Positions 1 to 5,603 of a stretch of DNA of 14,757 bases are shown here, piece by piece. Position 1 is the first letter of the stretch. Every line of letters starts with the position of its first letter. Under the pieces are notes generated by a model. That model searched no databases, was not told the origin of the DNA, and worked only from the letters and a program-made list of their open reading frames with translations. A program made the translations under genes and the position numbers. This DNA comes from Treponemataceae bacterium (lineage in GTDB: Bacteria; Spirochaetota; Spirochaetia; Treponematales; Treponemataceae), in contig JAKSTS010000049.1 of NCBI GenBank assembly GCA_024402455.1, forward strand, positions 1 to 14,757, written 5' to 3'.

Positions 1-2
1 CT

Positions 3-233
3 ATGGAGAGTAACTGTCTTTTCCGCAGCTTTAAGCAGGCACTCGAAGGCATCTTCACTGCGATCAGATCAGCGCGCAACATGAAGATCCATGTATGCTG
101 TGCGGTACTGGTTTTTATATTTGGCATATTTTTTAAAATTCAACCATGGGAATGGCTGATTTGTATCATCTGGATCACCCTGGTTCTTGCAGGAGAGATG
201 CTCAATACAGCAATTGAGGCCATTGTTGACCTG
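3..233 (+). pseudogene. Diacylglycerol/undecaprenol kinase (DgkA family), N-terminal fragment
   Basis: This matches the first ~77 residues of the small integral-membrane lipid kinases that phosphorylate diacylglycerol or undecaprenol. Visible family features are the amphipathic start (residues 5-28, ending ARNMKIH), a first membrane segment (about 30-44), a second (about 50-64), and the catalytic signature GEMLNTAIEAIVDL (64-77). That signature holds the Glu and Asn residues expected for Mg-ATP chemistry. After L77 the sequence stops resembling the family: the third transmembrane helix is missing and unrelated sequence follows in frame. The ATG at position 3 may be the start or an internal Met, because the gene runs to the window edge. 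Base composition is richer in G+C than everything after about position 465. The fragment is either a broken gene or one side of a chimeric join. Confidence 0.75.
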
Positions 234-305
234 ACGGAGCTGAACCGAATCAAAGGGGAGATTCGCAGCGCGGTGAAGGAACTCGGCTATTTGGGGTTAG
301 AGGAA

Positions 306-461
306 GCCGAAATCAAAGAGGTGGTTGATGATTGTCTTCTCTTCCTTTGTTGTGACGCCTTCTTCGTGGCTGACATCAACGATTGTTCGAAGCTCTTCTT
401 CTGTGATGCTCTCGCCTTTTGCATTCGGATCGATGCCGCGGATTCGGAGAATCACGAAAGA
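306..461 (-). pseudogene. CNNM/CorC (HlyC-type) transport-protein fragment on reverse strand
   Basis: Read on the minus strand, this stretch gives about 52 residues containing GIDPNAKGESITEEELRTIV, followed by DVSHEEG and then HLFDFG. This is the conserved segment between the DUF21 membrane domain and the CBS pair of CNNM/CorC family proteins (known from the family). There is no start codon and no surrounding domain. A TAA at 297-299 closes the frame just after the homology ends. On the plus strand the same bases are read through as meaningless sequence linking the kinase fragment to the binding-protein fragment. It is a passenger fragment in inverted orientation, GC-richer than the downstream operon. 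The interval 234-305 between it and the kinase fragment is open on the plus strand (KGEIRSAVKELGY) but I do not recognise it. Confidence 0.7.
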
Positions 462-764
462 AATGTTATTTATTACGAAGATAATCTTGTTGCATTGACA
501 GACCTTGAAGTTGGCGGCGTTGACGCTGTTGTAATGGACAGTGTTGTTGCAGATTACAACATCAAAACAGGCAATAAACCGCTTGTACTTGTAGATGAAG
601 TTCTTGCAAAAGAATCATACGGAATTGGCTTTAGAAAAGATGAAGCAGGTGCAAAACTCCGGGATGACGTCTGGGCAGCATTAAAAGCAATGGAAGCTGA
701 CGGAACTGTTGAAGCCATTTCAAATAAATGGTTTGGAAGCAACAAATCTGTAATCGGCAAATAA
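462..764 (+). pseudogene. Polar amino-acid ABC transporter substrate-binding protein, C-terminal fragment
   Basis: About 100 residues from NVIYYEDN to the TAA stop match the C-terminal lobe of family 3 periplasmic solute-binding proteins. Recognisable elements are ALTDLEVGGVDAVVMDSVVA, then the segment ending YGIGFRKD, and the closing WAALKAMEADGTVEAISNKW with the usual C-terminal WFG. The N-terminal ~160 residues, including the signal peptide, are absent. They are replaced by unrelated, GC-richer sequence joined in frame at about position 462. Codon use from here on matches the AT-rich genes downstream. The gene would be the first member of the operon with the permease (857) and ATPase (1571), delivering a polar amino acid. 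It is probably complete in the real genome and cut here by a chimeric join. Confidence 0.8.
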
Positions 765-803
765 ATACTTCTGAAAATCCAGATTTTTAAGAGTAGCTTT
801 AGC

Positions 804-836
804 CTGGCACTAAAAACAGCAGTTGTTTAGTGCCAG
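804..836 (+). promoter_or_regulatory. Intercistronic stem-loop between binding protein and permease
   Basis: CTGGCACTAAA (804-814) is perfectly complementary to TTTAGTGCCAG (826-836), giving an 11-bp stem with an 11-nt loop. No U-tract follows, so it is unlikely to be a full terminator. In ABC operons such hairpins after the binding-protein gene commonly protect the upstream message and make binding protein outnumber permease. That role is inferred from position. The permease Shine-Dalgarno lies 6 nt beyond the stem. Confidence 0.6.
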
Positions 837-856
837 CTTTGAAAGGTGATGTTCTG

Positions 857-1561
857 ATGAATTTCTTAACAGGATTATTTTCATCTGGCAGTGAAGCTGC
901 AAACGCCTACATCATGATGCTGCAGGCAATGCTTTCAGGTTCACTGACAACTTTAAGTATATTTTTTCTGACACTTCTTTTTGCTGTTCCGCTTGCAATG
1001 TTCGTTGCAATGGGCAGAATGTCAAAAAATAAAATTTTATCGTCTGTAACAAATGTTTTTCTGTTGATAATCCGCGGAACACCGCTTATGCTCCAGCTTT
1101 TAATTGTTTACTTTGTGCCAAAGCTGTTCGCAGTAAAAGTTCTTAATCATCCTGTTTCATTTTCTTCTTATGTTGCAGCAATTATTGCATTTGCCATAAA
1201 TTATTCTGCTTATTTTGCAGAAATTTACCGCGGTGGAATTGAAGCAATTCCAAAAGGACAATATGAAGCTGCAAAAGTTTTAGGCTACAATTTCAAACAG
1301 ACATTTTTCCGCATTGTTTTACCGCAGGTAATCAAGCGCATCATTCCTGCCATGGGAAACGAAGTCATTACACTTGTAAAAGATACTTCGCTTGTTACAA
1401 TTTTAAGCGTTCAGGAACTTATGTATTTTGCAAAAAGTTCCTCAAACAGAATGGTTTCTTTTACACCGCTTTTAATTGCAGGTGTTTTCTATTTTGTCAT
1501 GAACTGGGCAGTTTCTTTTGCTTTTGCAAAAATCGAAAAGAAACTTGCTTATTACAGCTAA
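857..1561 (+). CDS. Polar amino-acid ABC transporter permease (HisM/GlnP type)
   Basis: Integral inner-membrane subunit of an amino-acid importer, about 234 residues. The N-terminus holds QAMLSGSLTTLSIFF, typical of the HisMQ subfamily. The EAA loop that docks on the ATPase is clear: YRGGIEAIPKGQYEAAKVLG (about 124-143), continuing to FFRIVLPQ. Several hydrophobic segments are visible (about 35-52, 66-90, 105-122, 205-228). I chose ATG 857 because AAAGGTG sits 8 nt upstream; a GTG at 830 in the same frame lies inside the preceding hairpin and lacks a ribosome site. The gene lies 92 nt after the binding-protein stop and 9 nt before the ATPase start, so it is co-transcribed. Glutamine, histidine, cystine or other polar amino acids are all possible substrates; the sequence alone does not decide. 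Confidence 0.92.
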   Translation: MNFLTGLFSSGSEAANAYIMMLQAMLSGSLTTLSIFFLTLLFAVPLAMFVAMGRMSKNKILSSVTNVFLLIIRGTPLMLQLLIVYFVPKLFAVKVLNHPVSFSSYVAAIIAFAINYSAYFAEIYRGGIEAIPKGQYEAAKVLGYNFKQTFFRIVLPQVIKRIIPAMGNEVITLVKDTSLVTILSVQELMYFAKSSSNRMVSFTPLLIAGVFYFVMNWAVSFAFAKIEKKLAYYS

Positions 1562-1570
1562 GGAAAAATT

Positions 1571-2326
1571 ATGGCAGAAATTATAAAAGTCCAGAATTTG
1601 CAGAAATCGTTCACAGATGGAGTTCAGATTTTAAAAGACATTTCATTCTCTGTAAATAAAGGCGAAGTTTTGTCAATAATCGGTCCAAGCGGTTCAGGCA
1701 AGTCAACAATTTTAAGATGCATTTCTCAGCTCATTGATGTATCAGGCGGAACTATTGAAATCTGTGGCAATTTGCTTGTAAAAGACGGAATTTACTCACC
1801 AAAAGACATAAGACACAAAATTACTTTAGACCTAGGTCTTGTTTTTCAGAATTTTAATCTTTTCCCGCATTATTCAGTCATCAAAAACATTACAGATCCG
1901 CAGATTCAGGTTTTGAAAAAATCAAAAGAAGAAGCGGAACAGACTGCAAGACAGCTTCTAAAGCGGATGGGTCTTGAAAATAAAGCTGATAATTATCCGT
2001 GTGAATTATCCGGCGGACAGCAGCAGCGTGTAAGCATCGCACGGGCTCTTGCCATGAAACCAGAAGTGCTGCTCTTTGACGAGCCGACTTCTGCCCTTGA
2101 CCCGGAACTTACAGGAGAAATTCTTGCAGTAATTAAAGAACTTGCAGATGATAAAATGACAATGGTTGTAGTTACTCACGAAATGGCTTTTGCACGAGAT
2201 ATTTCAAGCAAGATTATTTTTATGGATGACGGTTATATTGTAGAACAGGGCAGTCCTGATGAAGTAATAAACCATCCGAAAGAAGACAGAACAAAAAACT
2301 TTCTTTCAAGGTTTAATACAAAATAA
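1571..2326 (+). CDS. Polar amino-acid ABC transporter ATP-binding protein (GlnQ type)
   Basis: Cytoplasmic ATPase of the importer, 251 residues, the usual length for the GlnQ/HisP group. All nucleotide-binding elements are intact: Walker [10 protein letters not shown] (38-46), Q-loop [10 protein letters not shown] (91-100), signature LSGGQQQR (146-153), Walker [12 protein letters not shown] (167-177) and H-loop VVTHEMAFA (200-208). An AAGGA 6 nt before ATG 1571 serves as ribosome site. It is the last gene of the operon; a strong terminator begins within 20 nt of the stop. Nothing in it is unusual. Confidence 0.95.
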   Translation: MAEIIKVQNLQKSFTDGVQILKDISFSVNKGEVLSIIGPSGSGKSTILRCISQLIDVSGGTIEICGNLLVKDGIYSPKDIRHKITLDLGLVFQNFNLFPHYSVIKNITDPQIQVLKKSKEEAEQTARQLLKRMGLENKADNYPCELSGGQQQRVSIARALAMKPEVLLFDEPTSALDPELTGEILAVIKELADDKMTMVVVTHEMAFARDISSKIIFMDDGYIVEQGSPDEVINHPKEDRTKNFLSRFNTK

Positions 2327-2342
2327 ACACTTTTAACAGCAT

Positions 2343-2387
2343 AAACTAAAAAGCCCCGGACATGAACTGTTCAGGGCTTTTTAGTTT
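2343..2387. terminator. Bidirectional intrinsic terminator, distal copy
   Basis: AAACTAAAAAGCCC pairs with GGGCTTTTTAGTTT. An inner GGACA/TGTTC continues the stem past one C-A mismatch, with loop TGAAC. T-rich sequence follows on the plus strand and A-rich sequence precedes, so it can end the ABC operon on the plus strand and the acyltransferase gene on the minus strand. Most of it is part of the 77-bp direct repeat. Confidence 0.85.
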
Positions 2388-2424
2388 TTTAAATTTTTAA
2401 AGTTACAGCAGCTATTCAGCTTTT
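2348..2424. repeat. 77-bp direct repeat, copy 1 (symporter 3' end plus terminator)
   Basis: Identical to 3555-3631 at 76 of 77 positions; the only difference is T2385 versus C3592. It contains the terminator hairpin, the spacer AAATTTTTAAAGTTACAGC and the reverse complement of the symporter's final codons and TAG stop (K-A-E-stop). At this copy the symporter body is absent. The acyltransferase gene joins at 2425 and uses the TGA formed by the repeat at 2416-2418. Confidence 0.95.
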
Positions 2425-3489
2425 TTTTTCAAGATACTTCTCAAAAAAAGCAGAACATCTTGCATACAATGTTTTTTCGCATAATACATACATAAGATAT
2501 GAAAAAAATATTACAGCAGCAATAAAAATAGTCATTTGAATATTATAATTTAACTCTGCAACCGCAGGTACTTTCTGTTTCAAACAAGCAAACAGAAGAA
2601 GCAGCGAAGCATGCCATAAATAAATTTCAAAAGAAAGACCTCCCAACAGTGACCACCACTTAGCTTTAAACCATTTATCTATTTCAAGAAAAATAATTAC
2701 AATAGAAGGAGACAATAAAAACGTTGCTACACCCCACTGACAAAATTCATCATCATAAAATAAGTTAAAATTTATAACTCCTGCAGATACACAGAGAATA
2801 ACACATATTATTGAAAGCAATAATGCTTTTTTTCTTAAATTCTCACATTTATAATAAAATACATTCAGAAGTCCTCCTAAAAAAAAGGCACAATACCCAC
2901 GAGAAGAAAAACAGTTCAAATAAGGAATATTGATACCATTACAATAAATACTGATACCTGCTAAAATAGTCAGTATATACAAAGTAATATATGAAATATT
3001 TTTCTGCCTGCTTATATAAAAGATGAAATAAGCAATTGCATAACATATAAGCAAAACACCCAAATACCACAAAGGATAATTAAAAGGAATATCAAATATT
3101 ATAGGTCCACCTTTTGTAAGCAGTAACGAATTCAACAATTTCCACAAGCCTGGTACAATATTTTGAAACCAAACGCCATAGCATACTTTATAAACGGCAC
3201 TGCAGCAAAGAAAAAACAACACACTTAACATAGCCATTGGGTATATTCGAATACATTTATGTATAAAATACGAAGAAAAGTTCTCTTGTTGCATACTTTC
3301 ATTTGTTTTTTTAAGAGCAGACATAGAAAAGAAACCAGAAATTACAAAAAATAAATCTACAGCATAATATGACCGGAATTTTCCAGTTGCCAAAATTCCA
3401 CCACCAAATTGCTGTTGAAAATGCATCAAAGCAATAATAATTGCAAGGCAAAATTTTAACAGATCAAGAGAATAAATTCTTTTTTTCAT
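2416..3489 (-). CDS. Acyltransferase family 3 (AT3) membrane protein
   Basis: A 357-residue polytopic protein of the AT3 family, which transfers O-acetyl or related acyl groups to cell-surface polysaccharides, lipopolysaccharide or peptidoglycan precursors. Diagnostic features are the N-terminal RIYSLDLLKFCLAIIIALMH with the conserved His in the first membrane helix (H23). The family segment AVDLFFVISGFF (about 43-54) and a series of about ten hydrophobic helices follow. AGGATGG 6 nt before the ATG is the ribosome site; a TATAAT at 3507-3512 could be the -10, with no convincing -35. The gene is visibly more AT-rich than its neighbours and sits alone between two direct repeats. Its final Ser codon and TGA stop come from repeat copy 1. 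The substrate cannot be told; there are no polysaccharide genes beside it. It looks like a recently acquired or duplicated-in gene. Confidence 0.88.
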   Translation of the reverse strand: MKKRIYSLDLLKFCLAIIIALMHFQQQFGGGILATGKFRSYYAVDLFFVISGFFSMSALKKTNESMQQENFSSYFIHKCIRIYPMAMLSVLFFLCCSAVYKVCYGVWFQNIVPGLWKLLNSLLLTKGGPIIFDIPFNYPLWYLGVLLICYAIAYFIFYISRQKNISYITLYILTILAGISIYCNGINIPYLNCFSSRGYCAFFLGGLLNVFYYKCENLRKKALLLSIICVILCVSAGVINFNLFYDDEFCQWGVATFLLSPSIVIIFLEIDKWFKAKWWSLLGGLSFEIYLWHASLLLLFACLKQKVPAVAELNYNIQMTIFIAAVIFFSYLMYVLCEKTLYARCSAFFEKYLEKKS

Positions 3490-3550
3490 AATTCCATCCT
3501 ATTTATATTATAAGTAAAACAATTAAAATACTTTTTATTATATTTTATCT

Positions 3551-3593
3551 AGCAAAAAAGCCCCGGACATGAACTGTTCAGGGCTTTTTAGCT
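3551..3593 (-). terminator. Intrinsic terminator of the symporter gene, proximal copy
   Basis: Same hairpin core as the distal copy: AAAAAGCCC/GGGCTTTTT, inner GGACA/TGTTC, loop TGAAC. The stem base here is AGC/GCT (3551-3553 with 3591-3593) across an A-A mismatch, instead of ACT/AGT. It lies between the symporter stop and the acyltransferase promoter, so the acyltransferase probably needs its own promoter or readthrough. Confidence 0.8.
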
Positions 3594-3631
3594 TTTTAAA
3601 TTTTTAAAGTTACAGCAGCTATTCAGCTTTT
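3555..3631. repeat. 77-bp direct repeat, copy 2 (intact symporter 3' end plus terminator)
   Basis: The copy attached to the complete symporter gene. It covers the last three codons and stop of the symporter (3619-3630), the following spacer and the terminator hairpin. It is separated from copy 1 by 1207 bp start to start, a unit that contains the whole acyltransferase gene and nothing else. Confidence 0.95.
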
Positions 3632-5064
3632 ACATTTGGGTGGCGCTCAAAATAAGATTTTGTTTCTTTTGAGATAACTCCGGCAAGTGCAAGCAATGCT
3701 ATACAGTTTGGAATTGCCATAAGTGCATTGAAAATATCTGCAATATCCCAGACAGTCTGAATTGCAAGATAAGGACCGATGCCCACAGCAATGATGTACA
3801 GCCAGCGGTAAACTTTTACAATGCCCATTTTTCCACCTGTAAGATATTCAAGACATTTTTCTGCATAATAGTCCCAGCCAAGAATTGTCGTAAAAGCAAA
3901 GAAAGTAAGACAGAGAACAAGCAGAAACTGAACACTGTGACCGTCACCACCAAGCACATGACTGAAAGCCTGTGCAGTAAGTGCTGAACCTTCTAAACCT
4001 GCATTCCAGCCTGCACCACCAAGCATATCGCCGTAGAAACCGATTACAATTGCAAGACCTGTCATTGTACAGATAATCAGAGTATCAATAACTGTACCTG
4101 TCATGTTTACAAGGCCCTGCTCAACCGGTTCATCTGTCTGAACAGGAGCAGCTGCAATTGGTGCAGAACCAAGACCTGCTTCGTTACTGAAAATGCCGCG
4201 TGCAATGCCCTTCTGCATTGAATCTGTTACCTGTTTGAAAATGTAACCTGCAGCTCCACCAGCAACAGCCTGCCAGCCGAATGCGCTCTTAAAGATAAGT
4301 GCAAATGCAGCCGGAATCTTTGTAGCATTCATGATGAGAACTGAAAGGCCAAGGAATACATAGACAACAGCCATTGCAGGAACAACTTTTTCTGCAACTT
4401 TAGAAATACGTTTAAGACCGCCGATTACAACAAGAGCAACTGCAACTGTTACGATTGCACCGCCAATGATTGTTGAAAGTGTAATGTCTTTTCCGAACAG
4501 AGAGAAAACTACATATGCTTTATTTGGATCAAAAGCATTTTCGATGGCTGATGTAATACCATTGATTTGAGTCATGGTACCAATGCCCATAATGCCGGCA
4601 AGAGCACCAAACAAAGCAAACAGAATTGCAAGCCACTTCCATTTTGGACCCATGCCTTTTTCAATTGTGTAGAACGGACCGCCAATAATATGACCGTCTT
4701 CTGCTCTTTCGCGGTATTTGATTGCGAGCATACATTCTGAATATTTTGTTGCTGTTCCAAGAACGGCAGCAACCCACATCCAGAAAAGTGCACCAGGACC
4801 GCCGCCTACAATTGCAGTTGCAACACCTACGATGTTGCCTGTTCCAATTGTTGCAGAAAGAGCCGTACAAAGAGCAGCAAAACCAGAAAGTTCGCCGGTT
4901 CCTTCATTTTTTTTGAAAATTCCTTTGAAAGCAACACCAAGTTTTGTAAACTGAATGCCGCGCGAAGCAATCGTACAGACAATGCCTGTAACGAGAATCA
5001 GAAGAATGGTCGGAATACCCCAAACCCATCCATCAATCAATGAGATAATTTCAGAGAAAGACAT
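3619..5064 (-). CDS. agcS: Sodium:alanine/glycine symporter (AgcS/DagA family)
   Basis: A 481-residue inner-membrane secondary transporter of the alanine-or-glycine:cation symporter family (APC fold), importing glycine and alanine with Na+. The family signatures are strong: SGFAALCTALSATIGTGNIV (60-79), GGPGALFWMW (88-97), GGPFYTIEKGMG (128-139) and the later SNEAGLGSAPIAAAP. Length is normal for the family. ATG 5064 is preceded by AAGGA 7 nt upstream. The gene is preceded on its own strand by a glycine riboswitch, so substrate and control agree. It converges on the amino-acid ABC operon; their terminator was shared before the acyltransferase unit came between them. The 3' end of the gene forms part of the flanking direct repeat. 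Confidence 0.95.
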   Translation of the reverse strand: MSFSEIISLIDGWVWGIPTILLILVTGIVCTIASRGIQFTKLGVAFKGIFKKNEGTGELSGFAALCTALSATIGTGNIVGVATAIVGGGPGALFWMWVAAVLGTATKYSECMLAIKYRERAEDGHIIGGPFYTIEKGMGPKWKWLAILFALFGALAGIMGIGTMTQINGITSAIENAFDPNKAYVVFSLFGKDITLSTIIGGAIVTVAVALVVIGGLKRISKVAEKVVPAMAVVYVFLGLSVLIMNATKIPAAFALIFKSAFGWQAVAGGAAGYIFKQVTDSMQKGIARGIFSNEAGLGSAPIAAAPVQTDEPVEQGLVNMTGTVIDTLIICTMTGLAIVIGFYGDMLGGAGWNAGLEGSALTAQAFSHVLGGDGHSVQFLLVLCLTFFAFTTILGWDYYAEKCLEYLTGGKMGIVKVYRWLYIIAVGIGPYLAIQTVWDIADIFNALMAIPNCIALLALAGVISKETKSYFERHPNVKAE

Positions 5065-5093
5065 TTTTTTGTCCTTGAAAAAAATTATTGGCA

Positions 5094-5150
5094 GGGTTTA
5101 AAAATCAGGCACTTCTAAAATTATTTAGAGCCGACCAAATTTTAAAACCC
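5094..5150 (-). promoter_or_regulatory. Leader hairpin just upstream of the symporter ribosome site
   Basis: On the minus strand GGGTTTTAAAAT (5150-5139) pairs with ATTTTTAAACCC (5105-5094) across one T-T mismatch. An inner GGCTCTAAA pairs with TTTAGA and GCC around loop TAAT. A run of seven U residues follows about 10 nt after the stem, then the Shine-Dalgarno. It could be an anti-terminator, terminator or translation-control element downstream of the riboswitch; that role is inferred. A second 9-bp inverted repeat (CTTTATTCG at 5211-5219, CGAATAAAG at 5251-5259) lies further upstream in the same leader. Confidence 0.45.
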
Positions 5151-5358
5151 CAAAAGAGAAGAACAGTATTTAAATCAACACGCACCGGAATGAATGCCGG
5201 AGTATGATTTCTTTATTCGCGGTTTGAACAACGGAATTTTTCTGTCTGCACGAATAAAGTTTAAGGCATGAAACTTTTAAAAAAGCAAAACCATTCAGAT
5301 TTTGAAAAACTTAAGGGTTCAAGCGGGTTTTAACTTGTTTAACTGCTTCAATTCTACG

Positions 5359-5450
5359 CTCTGTCCTTTTGCCTGAGAGATTGTGCAAAAAGCACGTACA
5401 CCTTCGGCGCTTCTTTTCTGCTCAACGAACAGCAAGAAGACTCTCCAGAG
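5359..5450 (-). ncRNA. Glycine riboswitch, single aptamer (gcvT motif)
   Basis: On the minus strand the conserved core appears in order: CTCTGGAGAG (5450-5441), then GCGCCGAAGG (5410-5401), then CTCTCAGGCAAAAGGACAGAG split over 5379-5359. The P1 helix is formed by CTCTG with CAGAG. A GTGC/GCAC hairpin (5394-5381 region) sits between the GCCGAAGG block and the CTCTCAGG block. These blocks are the hallmark of the glycine-binding gcvT RNA. Only one aptamer is present; I looked for a second copy in the ~290 nt before the symporter start and found none. The gene it precedes is a glycine/alanine symporter, a known target class. The direction of control (on or off) is not decided by the sequence. 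Confidence 0.92.
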
Positions 5451-5451
5451 A

Positions 5452-5479
5452 AAAGTGCAGTTTTTATAAAATGCACTTT
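5452..5479 (-). promoter_or_regulatory. 5' hairpin preceding the glycine aptamer
   Basis: AAAGTGCA (5479-5472) is perfectly complementary to TGCACTTT (5459-5452), giving an 8-bp stem with a 12-nt A/T loop. It falls between the predicted transcription start and the aptamer P1 helix. It may stabilise the 5' end or act in the manner of the extra P0 helix seen in glycine riboswitches. Confidence 0.5.
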
Positions 5480-5490
5480 ATCAAGATTTT

Positions 5491-5519
5491 AGTATAAAAG
5501 TGAAAATCCGATTTGACAA
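5491..5519 (-). promoter_or_regulatory. Promoter of the riboswitch-symporter transcript
   Basis: TTGTCA (5519-5514) and TATACT (5496-5491) are separated by exactly 17 nt, a near-consensus housekeeping promoter. The predicted start lies around 5484, just before the 5' hairpin and aptamer. Confidence 0.75.
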
Positions 5520-5550
5520 GGAAAATTTTAGAATGATGGTAAAAAAGCAA

Positions 5551-5582
5551 AAAAAAGACCGGCGAAGTATTTTTCGCCAGCC
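5551..5582 (-). terminator. Intrinsic terminator of the GH5 gene
   Basis: On the minus strand GGCTGGCGAA (5582-5573), loop AAATAC, then TTCGCCGGTC (5566-5557), followed by a run of T (5556 downwards). It starts 21 nt after the GH5 stop. Confidence 0.85.
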
Positions 5583-5603
5583 TTTTTACACGTCAAAACA
5601 GAC

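Noticed and set aside
3..764. A single 253-residue protein
   Set aside because: Its parts belong to unrelated families, and one part codes on the opposite strand; it is a chance open frame through a mosaic.
830..856. GTG start for the permease at 830
   Set aside because: It lies inside a hairpin and has no ribosome site; ATG 857 has AAAGGTG upstream and matches family N-termini.
2348..3631. Insertion sequence or integron cassette
   Set aside because: No transposase, no terminal inverted repeats and no recognisable attC symmetry; the repeats are direct and derive from the symporter 3' end.
4572..4954. Several short frames on both strands inside the symporter gene
   Set aside because: They overlap a strongly conserved coding region and have no independent support.
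5094..5358. Second glycine aptamer making a tandem riboswitch
   Set aside because: The GCCGAAGG and CTCTCAGGCAAAAGG blocks do not recur in this span.
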